Source: Aliivibrio sifiae (GTDB taxonomy: Bacteria > Pseudomonadota > Gammaproteobacteria > Enterobacterales > Vibrionaceae). Taken from it: a stretch of DNA of 64,000 nt. The stretch is taken from NCBI RefSeq assembly GCF_002954705.1, contig NZ_MSCO01000002.1:673950-737949 (forward strand), given 5' to 3'. The notes beneath the pieces were generated by a model that was given only the letters and a program-made list of their open reading frames with translations, had not been told where the DNA came from and searched no databases. This document shows, in pieces, positions 34,773 to 44,723 of the stretch. The translations under genes and the position numbers were made by a program. Position 1 is the first letter of the stretch. Every line of letters begins with the position of its first letter.

Positions 34773-35405
34773 TTACCAATGAATCTTTAATATTGTAATT
34801 TCAACACGACGATTACACTTACGGCCTAACATCGTTTCGTTATCGCATAATGGAAGATACTCACCAAACCCACGAGAATACAATTGACCTGCATCCAGTC
34901 TATTTGCTAATAGGTAACGTCGAACTTCGTTAGAGCGCATTTCTGACAGGTTCTGATTACTATCCGGATTACCAGTTTTATCTGTGTGTCCATCTAAAAC
35001 TAAAGCAAGTTCCGGCTTCGTAGCCATAACAGATATCAGTTTATTTAATAAATTTTTAGCAAACGGCGTTAACTCTGCCTTGGCACTTGAGAAATGTACT
35101 TTCTCTTGAATACTAATAACAAGCTGGTCACCATTGACTTCATGATAAATAACACCAAGCTCAGAAAGCTGATTGGCCACTTTTCTCATATCATCGTCTT
35201 TCAATTCACCATTCGGTCCTGTTAATGGACTTGTTACCTCAGCATCAACGGATTCACCTTTTTCTAATGTTTGATTAGTAGGATCTTCAAATGTTGGAAA
35301 TGGTGTATCATCTTTAGTCTTAGGAGCGGTATCTAATAAATTGTTCCCCATTGGAGCACAACCGATCAGTAACAATGAAGTACATAGTGATAAAATTTTA
35401 AGCAT
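34773..35405 (-). CDS. OmpA-family peptidoglycan-binding lipoprotein
   Basis: 210 residues from the ATG at 35405; a longer TTG start lacks a proper signal. Lipobox LLIGC with Cys at residue 16. An acidic linker (about 25-75) leads to the OmpA C-terminal domain (about 95-205): VHFSSAKAELTPFAKNLLNKL, then VLDGHTDKTGNPDSNQNLSEMRSNEVRRYLL and the RKCNRRVEITI end. The Asp and Arg that clasp diaminopimelate are present (TDKTG, NRRVEI). It should tether the outer membrane to peptidoglycan. Confidence 0.88.
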   Translation of the reverse strand: MLKILSLCTSLLLIGCAPMGNNLLDTAPKTKDDTPFPTFEDPTNQTLEKGESVDAEVTSPLTGPNGELKDDDMRKVANQLSELGVIYHEVNGDQLVISIQEKVHFSSAKAELTPFAKNLLNKLISVMATKPELALVLDGHTDKTGNPDSNQNLSEMRSNEVRRYLLANRLDAGQLYSRGFGEYLPLCDNETMLGRKCNRRVEITILKIHW

Positions 35406-35611
35406 GATTAACCCGAGTAATAATATTCCTACCTCTTTTAGCGACCTAGATGACAATATCTTTACTTTAAACCCTTCTTTTGTGACCTTTATTCCTTATT
35501 TTTGCTTCTAAATAGAACAATTAGGACGCTATTTTCCTATACAGCAATGAATAGAATTGACATTTTTTGTGGTCTGGTTACCATTTATTTTTTATATGAC
35601 GAGAAATGCCC

Positions 35612-36049
35612 ATGTCTGAAGTTGAAAACACACAAAAAGAGGCTATTGATTTAGCAACTATCTCTCCAGAACTTAAAAAAGTAATTGAGTTTGAAAGCGT
35701 TCCTGAAGAAATGTGGCACATGCTTGTTTCTGTTCATGAAGTAGCTGAGATTGCTGTTCGTGAATCTTGGGATGAAATGCCAGCAAGTGCTCAAAAAGTA
35801 TTAGACAATTTTGAGCAATTTCACGCATTAGTTTCTTTAAGCCAAAGCTACGCTGGTTATGATTTCATGGCGGAATTCGAAACTATCGAACTTCCTGAAA
35901 ACATGGATGAAGATGCACAAGCGGAATACCGCTCTCAGCTGCTTGATCAAGTTTTACACAACTGTGTTAAAGACCTTGTTAAACAGATTAAAAAAGCACG
36001 TCGTGATCCAATCATGAAACGTGAACTTGCTGAAATATTCAAAAAGTAA
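35612..36049 (+). CDS. DUF3069-family protein
   Basis: 145 residues from the ATG at 35612 (or 147 from 35606). All-helical, acidic, soluble: SPELKKVIEFESVPEEMWHMLVSVHEVAEIAVRESWDEMPASAQKVLDNFEQFHAL, ending in a basic helix (KDLVKQIKKARRDPIMKRELAEIFKK). From memory this is the DUF3069 family of Vibrionaceae, function unknown. It is upstream of the DUF2960 gene on the same strand with a hairpin between them. Confidence 0.7.
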   Translation: MSEVENTQKEAIDLATISPELKKVIEFESVPEEMWHMLVSVHEVAEIAVRESWDEMPASAQKVLDNFEQFHALVSLSQSYAGYDFMAEFETIELPENMDEDAQAEYRSQLLDQVLHNCVKDLVKQIKKARRDPIMKRELAEIFKK

Positions 36050-36056
36050 TTAATAG

Positions 36057-36083
36057 AAAGGATGGTTACGGCCATCCTTTTTT
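36057..36083 (+). terminator. Terminator/attenuator between DUF3069 and DUF2960 genes
   Basis: Stem AAAGGATGG and CCATCCTTT with a 6-nt loop, then Ts, immediately followed by the DUF2960 ribosome site GAGGAA. It can limit read-through into the downstream gene. Confidence 0.8.
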
Positions 36084-36094
36084 GAGGAATAATA

Positions 36095-36340
36095 ATGGCT
36101 CGTACCGTTCGTTACACCTACAAATCAGAAACGAAAGAAATTGCTTTCTCGTTCCGTGAATTTCACGGTCCATTTGAGGCAGCAGCTGCTGCTGAAGGTA
36201 TTGATATCTCTAAATTTGATACCATGCTAAAACAAGTAGAAATGGCATCAAGCAATCCTGGTGCAGTGAAGGACTTCCGTCACAGCTACTTCACTAAATT
36301 AGGTTTTAGTAAAGTTCGCTTTGTGAAAGATGGGGAATAA
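36095..36340 (+). CDS. DUF2960-family protein
   Basis: 81 residues: MARTVRYTYKSETKEIAFSF then REFHGPFEAAAAAEGIDI and NFRxxYF-like DFRHSYFTKLGFSKVRFV. I know the pattern as DUF2960, restricted to Vibrionaceae and relatives, function unknown. Soluble, basic. Its stop lies 4 bp from the convergent viaA stop; a 7-bp inverted repeat (TAACGCA at 36338, TGCGTTA at 36355) covers both ends. Confidence 0.72.
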   Translation: MARTVRYTYKSETKEIAFSFREFHGPFEAAAAAEGIDISKFDTMLKQVEMASSNPGAVKDFRHSYFTKLGFSKVRFVKDGE

Positions 36341-36344
36341 CGCA

Positions 36345-37793
36345 TTATCTGATTTGCGTTAATCTACCTAGCATTGATGGATGATAAGACCATGTATGAT
36401 CAAACATCGCCATTAATGCTGGATTACCATATTTAGATAAACAAACCGCATGAAAACGATTCTGATATTGTTTAACTTCTTGAACCATTGCATCAATATG
36501 CTCTGATTGCGTCGGGGCGATAAAGTCAGACAATACGACCAAATCTGCGTTTTTATACTTATCACCATGCATAAGTTGAATCGACTGCTCAAGTACCGGC
36601 TCTAAATCTGTACCACCGTGAAATTTATACGATAAAAAATCCGCAACCTCTTTCAAACCATCTTGCTTTGTTAACTCATAGGTAATTTGTTGGGTAGAAA
36701 ATAAGATGACATAACAATCTCTTTCTTCCGCTAATGCGATTTGCATTAACCCATACGCCAATGCTTTAGCGCATTGTTCAGGAAAGCCACTCATTGAACC
36801 TGATGCGTCAACACAAACAACAAAAGGCCCCTTTTCAATTAATGCGTCACTTGCAGCTCTAGAGTGTGCGGTAACTTTCCGCAATTTTCTATCAGCCCCT
36901 TCCATTCGATAATTCATCAAACGTTTGTCTACAAGATGCTGATAAAAAATAACCTCAAGTTCAGGGTGAGATAAAAATAGGGTTTCATTGGGTAATAGAC
37001 GACTCAGATCATCCCCTTCTTGTATACCTACAATATCATCAGTAACAAAATCACTTTTCTCTTCCACCACTTTGACTTCTTCAGCCAAAGCTTGAGAGCG
37101 ATCATGATTTTGTGCTTCATTCGCCATGCGTCCAAGTTTGGAAGCAATATCTTGTAGCCCTTTATTTTTGCTTAAAAAACGTGCGTGAAGCTTCATAATA
37201 TCAACATTGGATTTAGTTAACTTGGCTGATGCCATGTCCCATAACTTTCCAATCTTAGCCTCATCCCCTTCAGACGTTACTGATTCCATTGTTTTTAAGG
37301 TCTCAATACGCTGATACAGGTCGGCAAGTAGTTTCTCTTTATCTTCTTTTAATTCTGTCAGCTGTGCTTTCTTAATTGCATCAGAAAGGCTTTCATACCA
37401 ACGTTCACAAAAGAAACGAGGAAACATTGGATTAATTAACCCCTTGTTGTTGTTAATCAACTTACTCGCTTCAATATAAAATGAAGAGTGCCATTCTAAC
37501 TTAATAACAACACTATCTATTTTCTGATAAAACTCATCTTCAGTCCAATGAATGACTTCTTGATATAATGCCAACTCTTCTTGAATACGTTCAGTCTCAC
37601 ACACTTTTGTCATTTTGTGTTTAACCTTACCTCTCCATTTTAAAATATGATTTTTAATGGTAGGCTTAATGTTAGGGTTTGATTTCGCTGCAGTTAAAAA
37701 TTGAGGTCTAGATAAAACCTCCGCGATCGAAGAATCTATCATTCCTGATTCTGCAACCATCATAACTAAATTTAACGCGTCAGCACCTAACAT
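36345..37793 (-). CDS. viaA: ViaA, VWA-domain partner of RavA
   Basis: 482 residues, as in E. coli (483). The N-terminal helical part (MLGADALNLVMMVAESGMID) is family-typical. The C-terminal von Willebrand A domain (about 325-480) has the metal-ion site DASGSMSGF (about 330-338) and GGTDL. Between them, GIQEGDDLSRLLPNE matches E. coli (GLQQSDDILRLLPPE). ViaA works with the MoxR-type ATPase RavA; in E. coli they act on respiratory complexes and affect aminoglycoside sensitivity. Encoded 33 bp downstream of ravA. Confidence 0.93.
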   Translation of the reverse strand: MLGADALNLVMMVAESGMIDSSIAEVLSRPQFLTAAKSNPNIKPTIKNHILKWRGKVKHKMTKVCETERIQEELALYQEVIHWTEDEFYQKIDSVVIKLEWHSSFYIEASKLINNNKGLINPMFPRFFCERWYESLSDAIKKAQLTELKEDKEKLLADLYQRIETLKTMESVTSEGDEAKIGKLWDMASAKLTKSNVDIMKLHARFLSKNKGLQDIASKLGRMANEAQNHDRSQALAEEVKVVEEKSDFVTDDIVGIQEGDDLSRLLPNETLFLSHPELEVIFYQHLVDKRLMNYRMEGADRKLRKVTAHSRAASDALIEKGPFVVCVDASGSMSGFPEQCAKALAYGLMQIALAEERDCYVILFSTQQITYELTKQDGLKEVADFLSYKFHGGTDLEPVLEQSIQLMHGDKYKNADLVVLSDFIAPTQSEHIDAMVQEVKQYQNRFHAVCLSKYGNPALMAMFDHTWSYHPSMLGRLTQIR

Positions 37794-37826
37794 ATATTTC
37801 CTTGTGAGTAATAATACATAATTATA

Positions 37827-39476
37827 CTAAGAGTAATATTCACTAAAATTTAGCACTCTACGGCTTGTGCTCTCAAATTGAGTTTTACAATCTTCAATTC
37901 GTTGAGCTAATAACTGTAGACTACTTTCAATAACAGACGGTAAATTCTCTTCAATAAAATTATGTGGAAGCGCCGCATGGAATTGAGTTCTACTTTTTCT
38001 TAACTGATGATCAGCCTCATTCAATTTTGAATTGTTTAAAGCAATACTCTGTTCCCACTCTTCAAATTGGCTTTGCTCTGGATTATTATGACCGACCATA
38101 CCAACAAGAACAGAGCGATTTGCGATATCTTTGATTACCAACCTGGAATCTGCATCCAATTCTAAATTCAACGCGCATAAATTTGGATTTTGATTCACAT
38201 AACCATAAACAACCGCTTTGCCTTCTTTCATTTGCTTTGATATGTCATCAGGATTTACATAAACCCAACGGCTATCGCCCTTTTCACTCTCTGAAACAGA
38301 CATATTCGATTGCAGCATAACTAACTTAATTAATTGATGAGCAGAACCTACGCTGTATCTTTTACCTTTATGGAAATCAAATTCAAAGCTTTCTTTTTTC
38401 ATTAATCGATTACCCGTAGCTTCGATATGAAAATTAATACTTTGTTCAACTAATATCGCCGCTTCCATCTCAATAACATCAGCTTGTATCATCTCAATAT
38501 TCATCGATACATTTTTTTGATCAAATGCTTTTTCTGAAGCAAATTTTCGAATGCTGTCCCTTACTTGGTCACGGTTTTCAGGCGTAGTCCATAAACAGTC
38601 TTGCAGCAACAACAGATCCATTGGATTAATTTCATCACGTCCACTGAAAAATGCCGATGCTTTCAGTAGTTTTACTGATTTTTTCCAACGGCGATCGGAT
38701 ACATAAAGATCATCATCATAAGCTGAGTTATGTTTCTCTAGCATTGATTTAAGTTCAAAAAGCTTTTCGAATACTTCTTCAGATAGAGTTAAGCCATCAA
38801 ACTCTTTTTGCCATTGATGATACTCTGTATCTGTAACGACTAATAACGGATCTACTTCTGTTTCTTGAATCGTCCCAGTCATTAACATCGACTTAAAATT
38901 GTTTTTATTTTGAATACGATTCACGAACACGCGAACTAACATTCGATCGTAAAGTGCATCCAAACCGCTGTCTTCATCTGGTAGTTCATTAGATGCAGAA
39001 ATCAATAATCGCATAGGAACGGGAAGAATTTCACTGCCATTTTTAAATGTTTTTTCATTAACAACGGTTAGTAAAGTATTTAAGATTGCAGGGCCTGCTT
39101 TCCAAATCTCATCTAAAAATACAACCTGAGCATTAGGTAAATAACCTTCAGTCAAACGTACATACTTACCATTGTCTTTTAATTCTTGAATTGATAATGG
39201 ACCAAATACTTCTTCTGGTGTTGAGAACCGTGTCATTAAATACTCAAAATAACTGCTGTTATCAAAAGCCTTAATTAAACGCTTTGCAATTAAGCTTTTT
39301 GCTATACCTGGAGGACCAAGCAAGAAAACACTTTCTCCTGCAAGCGCGGCAAGCAAACACAGCCTCATTGTGTCTTCTCTCTCATATACACCATCAGACA
39401 AGGCGGTTGTCAGTTTTTGGATTCTTTCTGATAACAATGCGCGCTCTGCACTGGTTCTTATTGAGTTACCTTGCAT
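37827..39476 (-). CDS. ravA: RavA, MoxR-family AAA+ ATPase
   Basis: 549 residues. AAA+ module (about 1-310): Walker A GPPGIAKS (about 58-65), Walker B VVFLDEIWKA (about 112-121), sensor LISASNELP and arginine-bearing region near LYDRMLVRVFV. The C-terminal part (about 330-549) holds the triple-helical and LARA-like regions. RavA forms hexamers and, with ViaA, remodels protein targets; E. coli RavA also binds LdcI, for which no gene is seen here. Start MQGNSIRTSAERALLSERI. Confidence 0.92.
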   Translation of the reverse strand: MQGNSIRTSAERALLSERIQKLTTALSDGVYEREDTMRLCLLAALAGESVFLLGPPGIAKSLIAKRLIKAFDNSSYFEYLMTRFSTPEEVFGPLSIQELKDNGKYVRLTEGYLPNAQVVFLDEIWKAGPAILNTLLTVVNEKTFKNGSEILPVPMRLLISASNELPDEDSGLDALYDRMLVRVFVNRIQNKNNFKSMLMTGTIQETEVDPLLVVTDTEYHQWQKEFDGLTLSEEVFEKLFELKSMLEKHNSAYDDDLYVSDRRWKKSVKLLKASAFFSGRDEINPMDLLLLQDCLWTTPENRDQVRDSIRKFASEKAFDQKNVSMNIEMIQADVIEMEAAILVEQSINFHIEATGNRLMKKESFEFDFHKGKRYSVGSAHQLIKLVMLQSNMSVSESEKGDSRWVYVNPDDISKQMKEGKAVVYGYVNQNPNLCALNLELDADSRLVIKDIANRSVLVGMVGHNNPEQSQFEEWEQSIALNNSKLNEADHQLRKSRTQFHAALPHNFIEENLPSVIESSLQLLAQRIEDCKTQFESTSRRVLNFSEYYS

Positions 39477-39830
39477 TACATTCCCTTACAATTCTGATCG
39501 TATATAATATTGAGTATAATGTAATTCCTTTACTCATTATAGTTACATATTTTCATAATCGCTTAATAAACAATCACTTTAACTAATCAATTAGTCGTAA
39601 TTTAGAAATTTTGCTCTTTTTGATATGCATTTTTTTATCGTTACCTTTAACTCTATCACTAAGATCTTTTAACCAGAAGTGAGTCATATTAGTCGCTGGC
39701 GTATGTAAAAAGATGTGGTCGGCATTATTTTCACATACATAAACACTATGCTATCGTCTATTAAAAATAGCACTAAAATAATAACAGACTAATGATATTT
39801 TAAACATTACGGTTAACGCAAGGAAGTAAC
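39477..39830. other. 354-bp intergenic region upstream of ravA and ltaE
   Basis: Divergent promoter region. No hairpin terminator and no convincing gene. The minus strand holds one open stretch (39583-39750) described separately. A GGAAG ribosome site precedes ltaE. Confidence 0.4.
39583..39750 (-). other. Possible gene remnant or small ORF
   Basis: An open frame of 55 codons follows a stop at 39751-39753. The only ATG inside (39687) would give 34 residues (MTHFWLKDLSDRVKGNDKK and a Lys-rich end) and lacks a ribosome site. The upstream part (NNADHIFLHTPATN) also reads like protein. It could be the end of a decayed gene. I do not recognise it. Confidence 0.2.
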
Positions 39831-40838
39831 ATGATTGATTTTCGCTCAGATACAGTAACAAGACCAACCCAAACCATGCGTGATGCAATGGCAAACGCCT
39901 TAGTTGGCGATGATGTGTATGGAGATGACCCAACAGTAAATGAACTTGAAGCATGGACAGCAGAGCGACATGGCTTTGAAGCGGCTCTTTTCACCTCATC
40001 AGGTACTCAAGCGAACCTTTTAGGTTTGATGGCCCACTGTGAACGTGGTGATGAATATTTATGTGGCCAACAAGCGCATAATTACAAATATGAAGCCGGT
40101 GGCGCAGCAGTTTTAGGATCAATCCAACCTCAACCAGTAGAGAATAACCCTGATGGTTCATTATGCTTTCAAAAGCTAGAAGCTGCAATTAAACCAGATG
40201 ATTTTCATTTTGCACGAACCAAGCTGCTCAGCTTAGAAAATACCATTAATGGTAAAGTCCTCCCTCTTAGCTATTTAGCCGAAGCTCGTGAGTTCGTAAA
40301 TAAGCATAATTTACAACTTCACCTTGATGGCGCCCGTGTATATAACGCAGCAGTCGCACTAAATGTCGATATTAAAGAGATTGCACAGCATTTTGATAGT
40401 ATGACTATTTGTTTATCGAAAGGCTTATCAGCACCTGTTGGCTCTTTATTATTAGGCACTAAAGAGTATATCCAAAAAGCACGGCGCATTAGAAAAATGT
40501 TGGGCGGCGGCATGCGTCAGGCAGGAATTCTAGCTGCTGCTGGTAAACTTGCTTTAACTGAACAAGTTCCACAACTCTCGGTCGATCATAGCAATGCTAA
40601 ATATTTAGCAGAACAACTTAATAATGTTAGTGGATTTTCGGTCAATGTAGAGCACATTCAAACTAACATTGTATTTGCTCGTTTAGATAACAAAGTCGAT
40701 ATACATACAATTGTTCAACACGCTCAAGAGAAAGGTATTTTAATTTCTGCTGGTAACCCTATTCGTTTTGTTACTCATAAAGATATTTCAAAACAAGATA
40801 TTGATACGTTTGTTGAGTTTCTAAAAAGCGAAGTCTAG
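39831..40838 (+). CDS. ltaE: Low-specificity L-threonine aldolase
   Basis: 335 residues, PLP fold type [41 protein letters not shown] is the family opening. The PLP Lys lies in [18 protein letters not shown] (Lys at about 197), and the Asp holding the PLP ring in [11 protein letters not shown]. It splits threonine or allo-threonine to glycine and acetaldehyde. Single gene, divergent from ravA. Confidence 0.94.
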   Translation: MIDFRSDTVTRPTQTMRDAMANALVGDDVYGDDPTVNELEAWTAERHGFEAALFTSSGTQANLLGLMAHCERGDEYLCGQQAHNYKYEAGGAAVLGSIQPQPVENNPDGSLCFQKLEAAIKPDDFHFARTKLLSLENTINGKVLPLSYLAEAREFVNKHNLQLHLDGARVYNAAVALNVDIKEIAQHFDSMTICLSKGLSAPVGSLLLGTKEYIQKARRIRKMLGGGMRQAGILAAAGKLALTEQVPQLSVDHSNAKYLAEQLNNVSGFSVNVEHIQTNIVFARLDNKVDIHTIVQHAQEKGILISAGNPIRFVTHKDISKQDIDTFVEFLKSEV

Positions 40839-40910
40839 TTGCAGATTAATACTAATTCTTTTAGGCAATCATTAGAAACTTATCTCAATGGTTTGAAAAG
40901 ATAGTCAAAT

Positions 40911-40940
40911 AAAAAGAGCAGCTTAGTGGCTGCTCCTTTG
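40911..40940 (-). terminator. Terminator of mlc, facing ltaE
   Basis: Stem GAGCAGC (40916-40922) and GCTGCTC (40929-40935), with a five-A run on the left that reads as Ts on the minus strand. Confidence 0.8.
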
Positions 40941-40962
40941 TTTCCATACATACAGTAATATT

Positions 40963-42177
40963 TTAGCCTTCAATCACTTTCATCAGTAATGACCCATCAA
41001 ACATTGCTTGCTTAACAAGCGCAGCTCCCGGCATTGTCGCTTGTGTATAAAAACGGCTTTCAACTAACTTTGTATCTTTAGCATACAAAGGTAATACTTG
41101 ATTTTGTATTGCATCCATTATGACAGGATAAAGAAGTTCTTTAGAAAGATTTATCTCACCACCAATCAATACAATTTCAGGGTTAAACAAGTTCACCATA
41201 ATGGCAATCGCTTCACCAAGATTATGCCCTAACTCAGTAATGACTTGTTTTGCTAAAATATCGCCTTCATTAGCAGCTAGACAAATATTTTCTATCGTAA
41301 TCACATTGCCTTTTAATGACGTTTGGTGCCCATTATTAATCAGGTTTGTTACTTGATCTCTAAGCGCTTTAGCACTGGCTACGGTTTCAAGACAACCTGA
41401 ATTACCACAATGACAACGAGCGCCTAATTTATTGATTTTGATGTGCCCCATCTCACCAATATTACCCGTTCTACCTTGTAGGACTTCACCATTCATTATG
41501 ATACCAGCACCAACACCGTGATGAATGGAAACAAGAATTGAATTATCATAACTTTGAGAATTACCAAACAACTTTTCAGCTAATGCCCAACTACGAGTGT
41601 CGTTACCAATAAAGACAGGCAAGCCTGTAGCTTCATAAATTTTAGGACCAAGAGGCAAATTATCCACGTTGTAATGTGGCATTTGAATAACAAGCCCTTC
41701 AGAAGAAATAACTAACCCCGGTAAAGAAACTGAAATACTTGTTATCCTGCCTAAAATACGAGAATGTTTTTGAAAGAATAGTTCAATCTCGGCAAGTAAC
41801 TTCGCGAGTAACTCATCTTGTTCTATTTCTTTAATCGTTTGTCTTTCTTCAATAATTTGCTCACCGCCAAGACTGTGCAACGCGATAGTAAGGTAGCCTC
41901 GTCCTAACCGTAAAGACAAAAACTGCCAGCCTTCATTATCAACTTCTAAACCAATCGCAGGTCGACCACGACTATTTGCTTCTTGTACCTGCATTTCTTT
42001 GATAAGGTGTGCGTCAAGCAATTCGCGTGTAATTTTAGTAATACTAGCCGGAGCTAAATTACTTTGTTTAGAAAGGTCTATTCGAGAGATAGGACCAAGT
42101 TGGTCAATAAGCTTATAAACCCGTCCAGCATTTACTTGTTTTAAGTGATCAATGTGTCCGGGTTGGGCCACGTACAT
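40963..42177 (-). CDS. mlc: ROK-family repressor Mlc
   Basis: 404 residues. The N-terminal helix-turn-helix (about 10-70, QPGHIDHLKQVNAGRVYKLIDQLGPISRIDLSKQ) matches E. coli Mlc nearly word for word. The ROK domain has the zinc site CHCGNSGCLE (about 247-256) and the helix GNIGEMGHIKI. Mlc represses PTS sugar genes and is inactivated when unphosphorylated EIICB-Glc binds it. NagC is the main alternative but the N-terminus is clearly Mlc-like. A CRP/FNR-like palindrome lies upstream at 42257-42276. Confidence 0.9.
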   Translation of the reverse strand: MYVAQPGHIDHLKQVNAGRVYKLIDQLGPISRIDLSKQSNLAPASITKITRELLDAHLIKEMQVQEANSRGRPAIGLEVDNEGWQFLSLRLGRGYLTIALHSLGGEQIIEERQTIKEIEQDELLAKLLAEIELFFQKHSRILGRITSISVSLPGLVISSEGLVIQMPHYNVDNLPLGPKIYEATGLPVFIGNDTRSWALAEKLFGNSQSYDNSILVSIHHGVGAGIIMNGEVLQGRTGNIGEMGHIKINKLGARCHCGNSGCLETVASAKALRDQVTNLINNGHQTSLKGNVITIENICLAANEGDILAKQVITELGHNLGEAIAIMVNLFNPEIVLIGGEINLSKELLYPVIMDAIQNQVLPLYAKDTKLVESRFYTQATMPGAALVKQAMFDGSLLMKVIEG

Positions 42178-42256
42178 GTGTATCTCCAGTAAATAAATTT
42201 GTGTCTAATTTCATTTTTTTACTTTGCGAACAAATTGTGAAGTCTAAGTATTAACC

Positions 42257-42276
42257 TACGTGATAAGTATCACGAA
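42257..42276. promoter_or_regulatory. CRP/FNR-like palindrome between mlc and queE
   Basis: CGTGAT, 4 nt, ATCACG (42259-42274) is a perfect inverted repeat resembling a CRP site (TGTGA-N6-TCACA) with the outer bases altered. It lies 80 bp upstream of mlc and 86 bp upstream of queE. In E. coli mlc is CRP-controlled. Confidence 0.45.
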
Positions 42277-42361
42277 GATTATGAAATATTTACTGAAAAT
42301 GCGACTTTTGCACGTATTTCACCTACGATTTTTTATAGTTTTTTATTTGAGTAAAATAATT

Positions 42362-43042
42362 ATGTCAGCGCCATCATTTAAAATTAATGAGTTATTCGAA
42401 ACCATTCAAGGTGAAGGTACATTCACCGGAGTTCCTTCTATTTTCTTACGCTTACAAGGCTGTCCTGTTGGTTGCTCTTGGTGTGATACCAAACAAACGT
42501 GGGAAGTTGAGCTAAGTGATAAAACAGATTTAGCAACGATTTTAGCGAAAAAAGAAGATGCGCCAAGCTGGACAGAGCTAACAAGCACTCAAATCATAAA
42601 CATGCTTAATGAACAAGGTTATACAGCAAAGCATATCGTTATAACGGGTGGTGAGCCATGCATGTATAATTTAACACCATTAACAGAAGAGTTAGAACAA
42701 CATGGTTACCGTTGTCAGATAGAAACCAGTGGTACCTACCCTATTTTGACCTCAGTTAGCACGTGGGTGACAGTGTCACCAAAAATCAATATGAAAGGTA
42801 AGCTTCCTGTATTAGAACAAGCCTTAATGCGCGCAAACGAAATTAAACATCCAGTGGGAACAACAAAAGACATTGAGCAACTAGATACCCTGCTTGAGAA
42901 TATAAAATTATTGGACGATGTTACGATTGCCTTGCAGCCTATCAGCCAAAAACCACGAGCTACCGAACTTTGTATTGAAACCTGCATCAAAAGAAATTGG
43001 CGACTTTCTATACAAACACACAAATATTTAGCGATTGCGTGA
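42362..43042 (+). CDS. queE: 7-carboxy-7-deazaguanine synthase QueE
   Basis: 226 residues from the ATG at 42362. Radical-SAM enzyme of queuosine/preQ0 synthesis. The start INELFETIQGEGTFTGVPSIF is the QueE hallmark and the iron-sulfur loop is CPVGCSWCDT (Cys at about 31, 35, 38). VVITGGEP (about 95-102, here IVITGGEP) and the WVTVSPKINM and ALQPISQK segments agree with E. coli QueE. A matS-type site is embedded in the codons for VTVSP. Confidence 0.93.
   Translation: MSAPSFKINELFETIQGEGTFTGVPSIFLRLQGCPVGCSWCDTKQTWEVELSDKTDLATILAKKEDAPSWTELTSTQIINMLNEQGYTAKHIVITGGEPCMYNLTPLTEELEQHGYRCQIETSGTYPILTSVSTWVTVSPKINMKGKLPVLEQALMRANEIKHPVGTTKDIEQLDTLLENIKLLDDVTIALQPISQKPRATELCIETCIKRNWRLSIQTHKYLAIA
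42767..42779. promoter_or_regulatory. matS: matS-type MatP-binding site
   Basis: GTGACAGTGTCAC fits GTGACRNYGTCAC at every position. It lies inside queE, 29.1 kb from the other perfect site. Confidence 0.62.
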
Positions 43043-43147
43043 TACTTTTTTACAATTTCCTTGTTTGAATCATGGAATTGTCATCATTCTCGATATATGT
43101 TTAGTGGATCACAGAATAAACACAATAACATCCATTTTGGAGATAAT

Positions 43148-44593
43148 ATGTCTAACAGACTACGTAGAACAAAAATCGTTACCACTCTTGGCCCTGCAAC
43201 TGATCGTGATAATAACCTTGAAAAAATCATTGCCGCGGGTGCAAACGTTGTTCGAATGAACTTTTCACACGGTAGCCCAGAAGACCACATCATGCGCACT
43301 AAGAAAGTACGTGAAATTGCGGCTAAACTAGGTACTCACGTTGCTATTCTTGGTGATCTTCAAGGTCCTAAAATTCGCGTATCTACGTTCAAAGACGGTA
43401 AAATTCAACTGGCTATTGGTGATAAATTCACACTAGATAGCGATTTACCAAAAGGCGAAGGTAATCAAGACTCTGTAGGTTTAGATTATAAAGAACTTCC
43501 ACAAGATGTTGTTACTGGTGACGTACTGCTTCTTGATGATGGTCGAGTTCAATTAAAAGTAACTTCTGTTGAAGGTAACAAGGTTCACACTGAAGTAACC
43601 GTTGCTGGTCCTTTATCAAACAACAAAGGTATCAACAAACAAGGCGGCGGTCTTTCTGCTGACGCACTGACTGAAAAAGACAAAGCTGACATCATCACAG
43701 CTGCTGCGATGAAAGTTGATTACCTAGCAGTTTCTTTCCCACGCAACGGCGAAGACATGAACTACGCTCGTCGTTTAGCTCGTGAAGCAGGTCTTGAAGC
43801 AAAATTAGTCGCTAAAGTTGAGCGTGCTGAAACCGTTGCTACAGAAGAAGCAATGGATGACATCATCATGGCATCTGACGTTGTAATGGTTGCTCGTGGT
43901 GACCTGGGTGTTGAAATTGGCGATCCTGAGTTAGTGGGTGTTCAAAAACAACTTATCCGTCGTGCTCGTAGTCTTAACCGTACCGTTATTACTGCAACAC
44001 AAATGATGGAATCAATGATCACAAGCCCAATGCCAACTCGTGCTGAAGTAATGGACGTTGCTAACGCCGTACTTGATGGCTCGGATGCGGTAATGCTTTC
44101 TGCAGAAACAGCTGCGGGTGACTTCCCTGTTGAGACAGTAATGTCTATGGCAAGTGTATGTATTGGTGCAGAAAAAGTACCTACAGTAAATGTGTCTAAC
44201 CACCGTTTAGATCGTCGTTTCACGACTCCAGAAGAAACGATTGCAATGTCTACTATGTATGCAGCAAATCACATGGAAGGCATCACAGCGATGATCACGT
44301 TGACTGAATCTGGTCGTACACCATTAATGATGTCACGCCTTAGCTCTGGCCTACCAATCTTTGCATTATCACGTAACGAAAGTACACTAAATCGTGCTGC
44401 ACTTTACCGTGGTGTTACTCCAGTATTCTTTGATGAAAGCGCAGGCTCTGGCTTACCATCAACATATGCTGCAATTAATGCATTAAAAGATAAAGGCCTA
44501 TTAAGTGCTGGTGACCAAGTTATCATCACTCAAGGTGACGTGATGGATATCGTTGGCTCTACTAACTGCATGCGTATTATTACGGTTGAATAA
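43148..44593 (+). CDS. pykA: Pyruvate kinase II
   Basis: 481 residues from the ATG at 43148, which has GGAG 6 nt upstream; a longer frame to 43061 is not supported. The N-terminus [40 protein letters not shown] (in pieces) is PykA, not PykF. Key parts: [19 protein letters not shown], the metal site [18 protein letters not shown]. It makes pyruvate and ATP from phosphoenolpyruvate. In E. coli PykA is activated by AMP. Located next to mlc and the trehalose genes. Confidence 0.94.
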   Translation: MSNRLRRTKIVTTLGPATDRDNNLEKIIAAGANVVRMNFSHGSPEDHIMRTKKVREIAAKLGTHVAILGDLQGPKIRVSTFKDGKIQLAIGDKFTLDSDLPKGEGNQDSVGLDYKELPQDVVTGDVLLLDDGRVQLKVTSVEGNKVHTEVTVAGPLSNNKGINKQGGGLSADALTEKDKADIITAAAMKVDYLAVSFPRNGEDMNYARRLAREAGLEAKLVAKVERAETVATEEAMDDIIMASDVVMVARGDLGVEIGDPELVGVQKQLIRRARSLNRTVITATQMMESMITSPMPTRAEVMDVANAVLDGSDAVMLSAETAAGDFPVETVMSMASVCIGAEKVPTVNVSNHRLDRRFTTPEETIAMSTMYAANHMEGITAMITLTESGRTPLMMSRLSSGLPIFALSRNESTLNRAALYRGVTPVFFDESAGSGLPSTYAAINALKDKGLLSAGDQVIITQGDVMDIVGSTNCMRIITVE

Positions 44594-44638
44594 GAGTAAG
44601 GTTAATCACTTAATCTTTATCTCTATTAATTAAACAAA

Positions 44639-44677
44639 AAGCCCTGAAAATCATTATGATTTCAGGGCTTAATTTTT
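44639..44677. terminator. Bidirectional terminator between pykA and treC
   Basis: AAGCCCTGAAAATCA paired with TGATTTTCAGGG-like complement (TGATTTCAGGGCTT) around a short loop; A-run before and T-run after. Serves convergent genes. Confidence 0.88.
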
Positions 44678-44723
44678 ATAATAAGCCACTTTATTTACAG
44701 TGCCATTCCCACCAAAATAAGAG

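Noticed and set aside
42260-42361. N-terminal extension of QueE
   Set aside because: 34 residues of hydrophobic sequence before the family start; the ATG at 42362 fits E. coli QueE.
43942-44223. Minus-strand open frames inside pykA
   Set aside because: Antisense shadows of a highly conserved gene.
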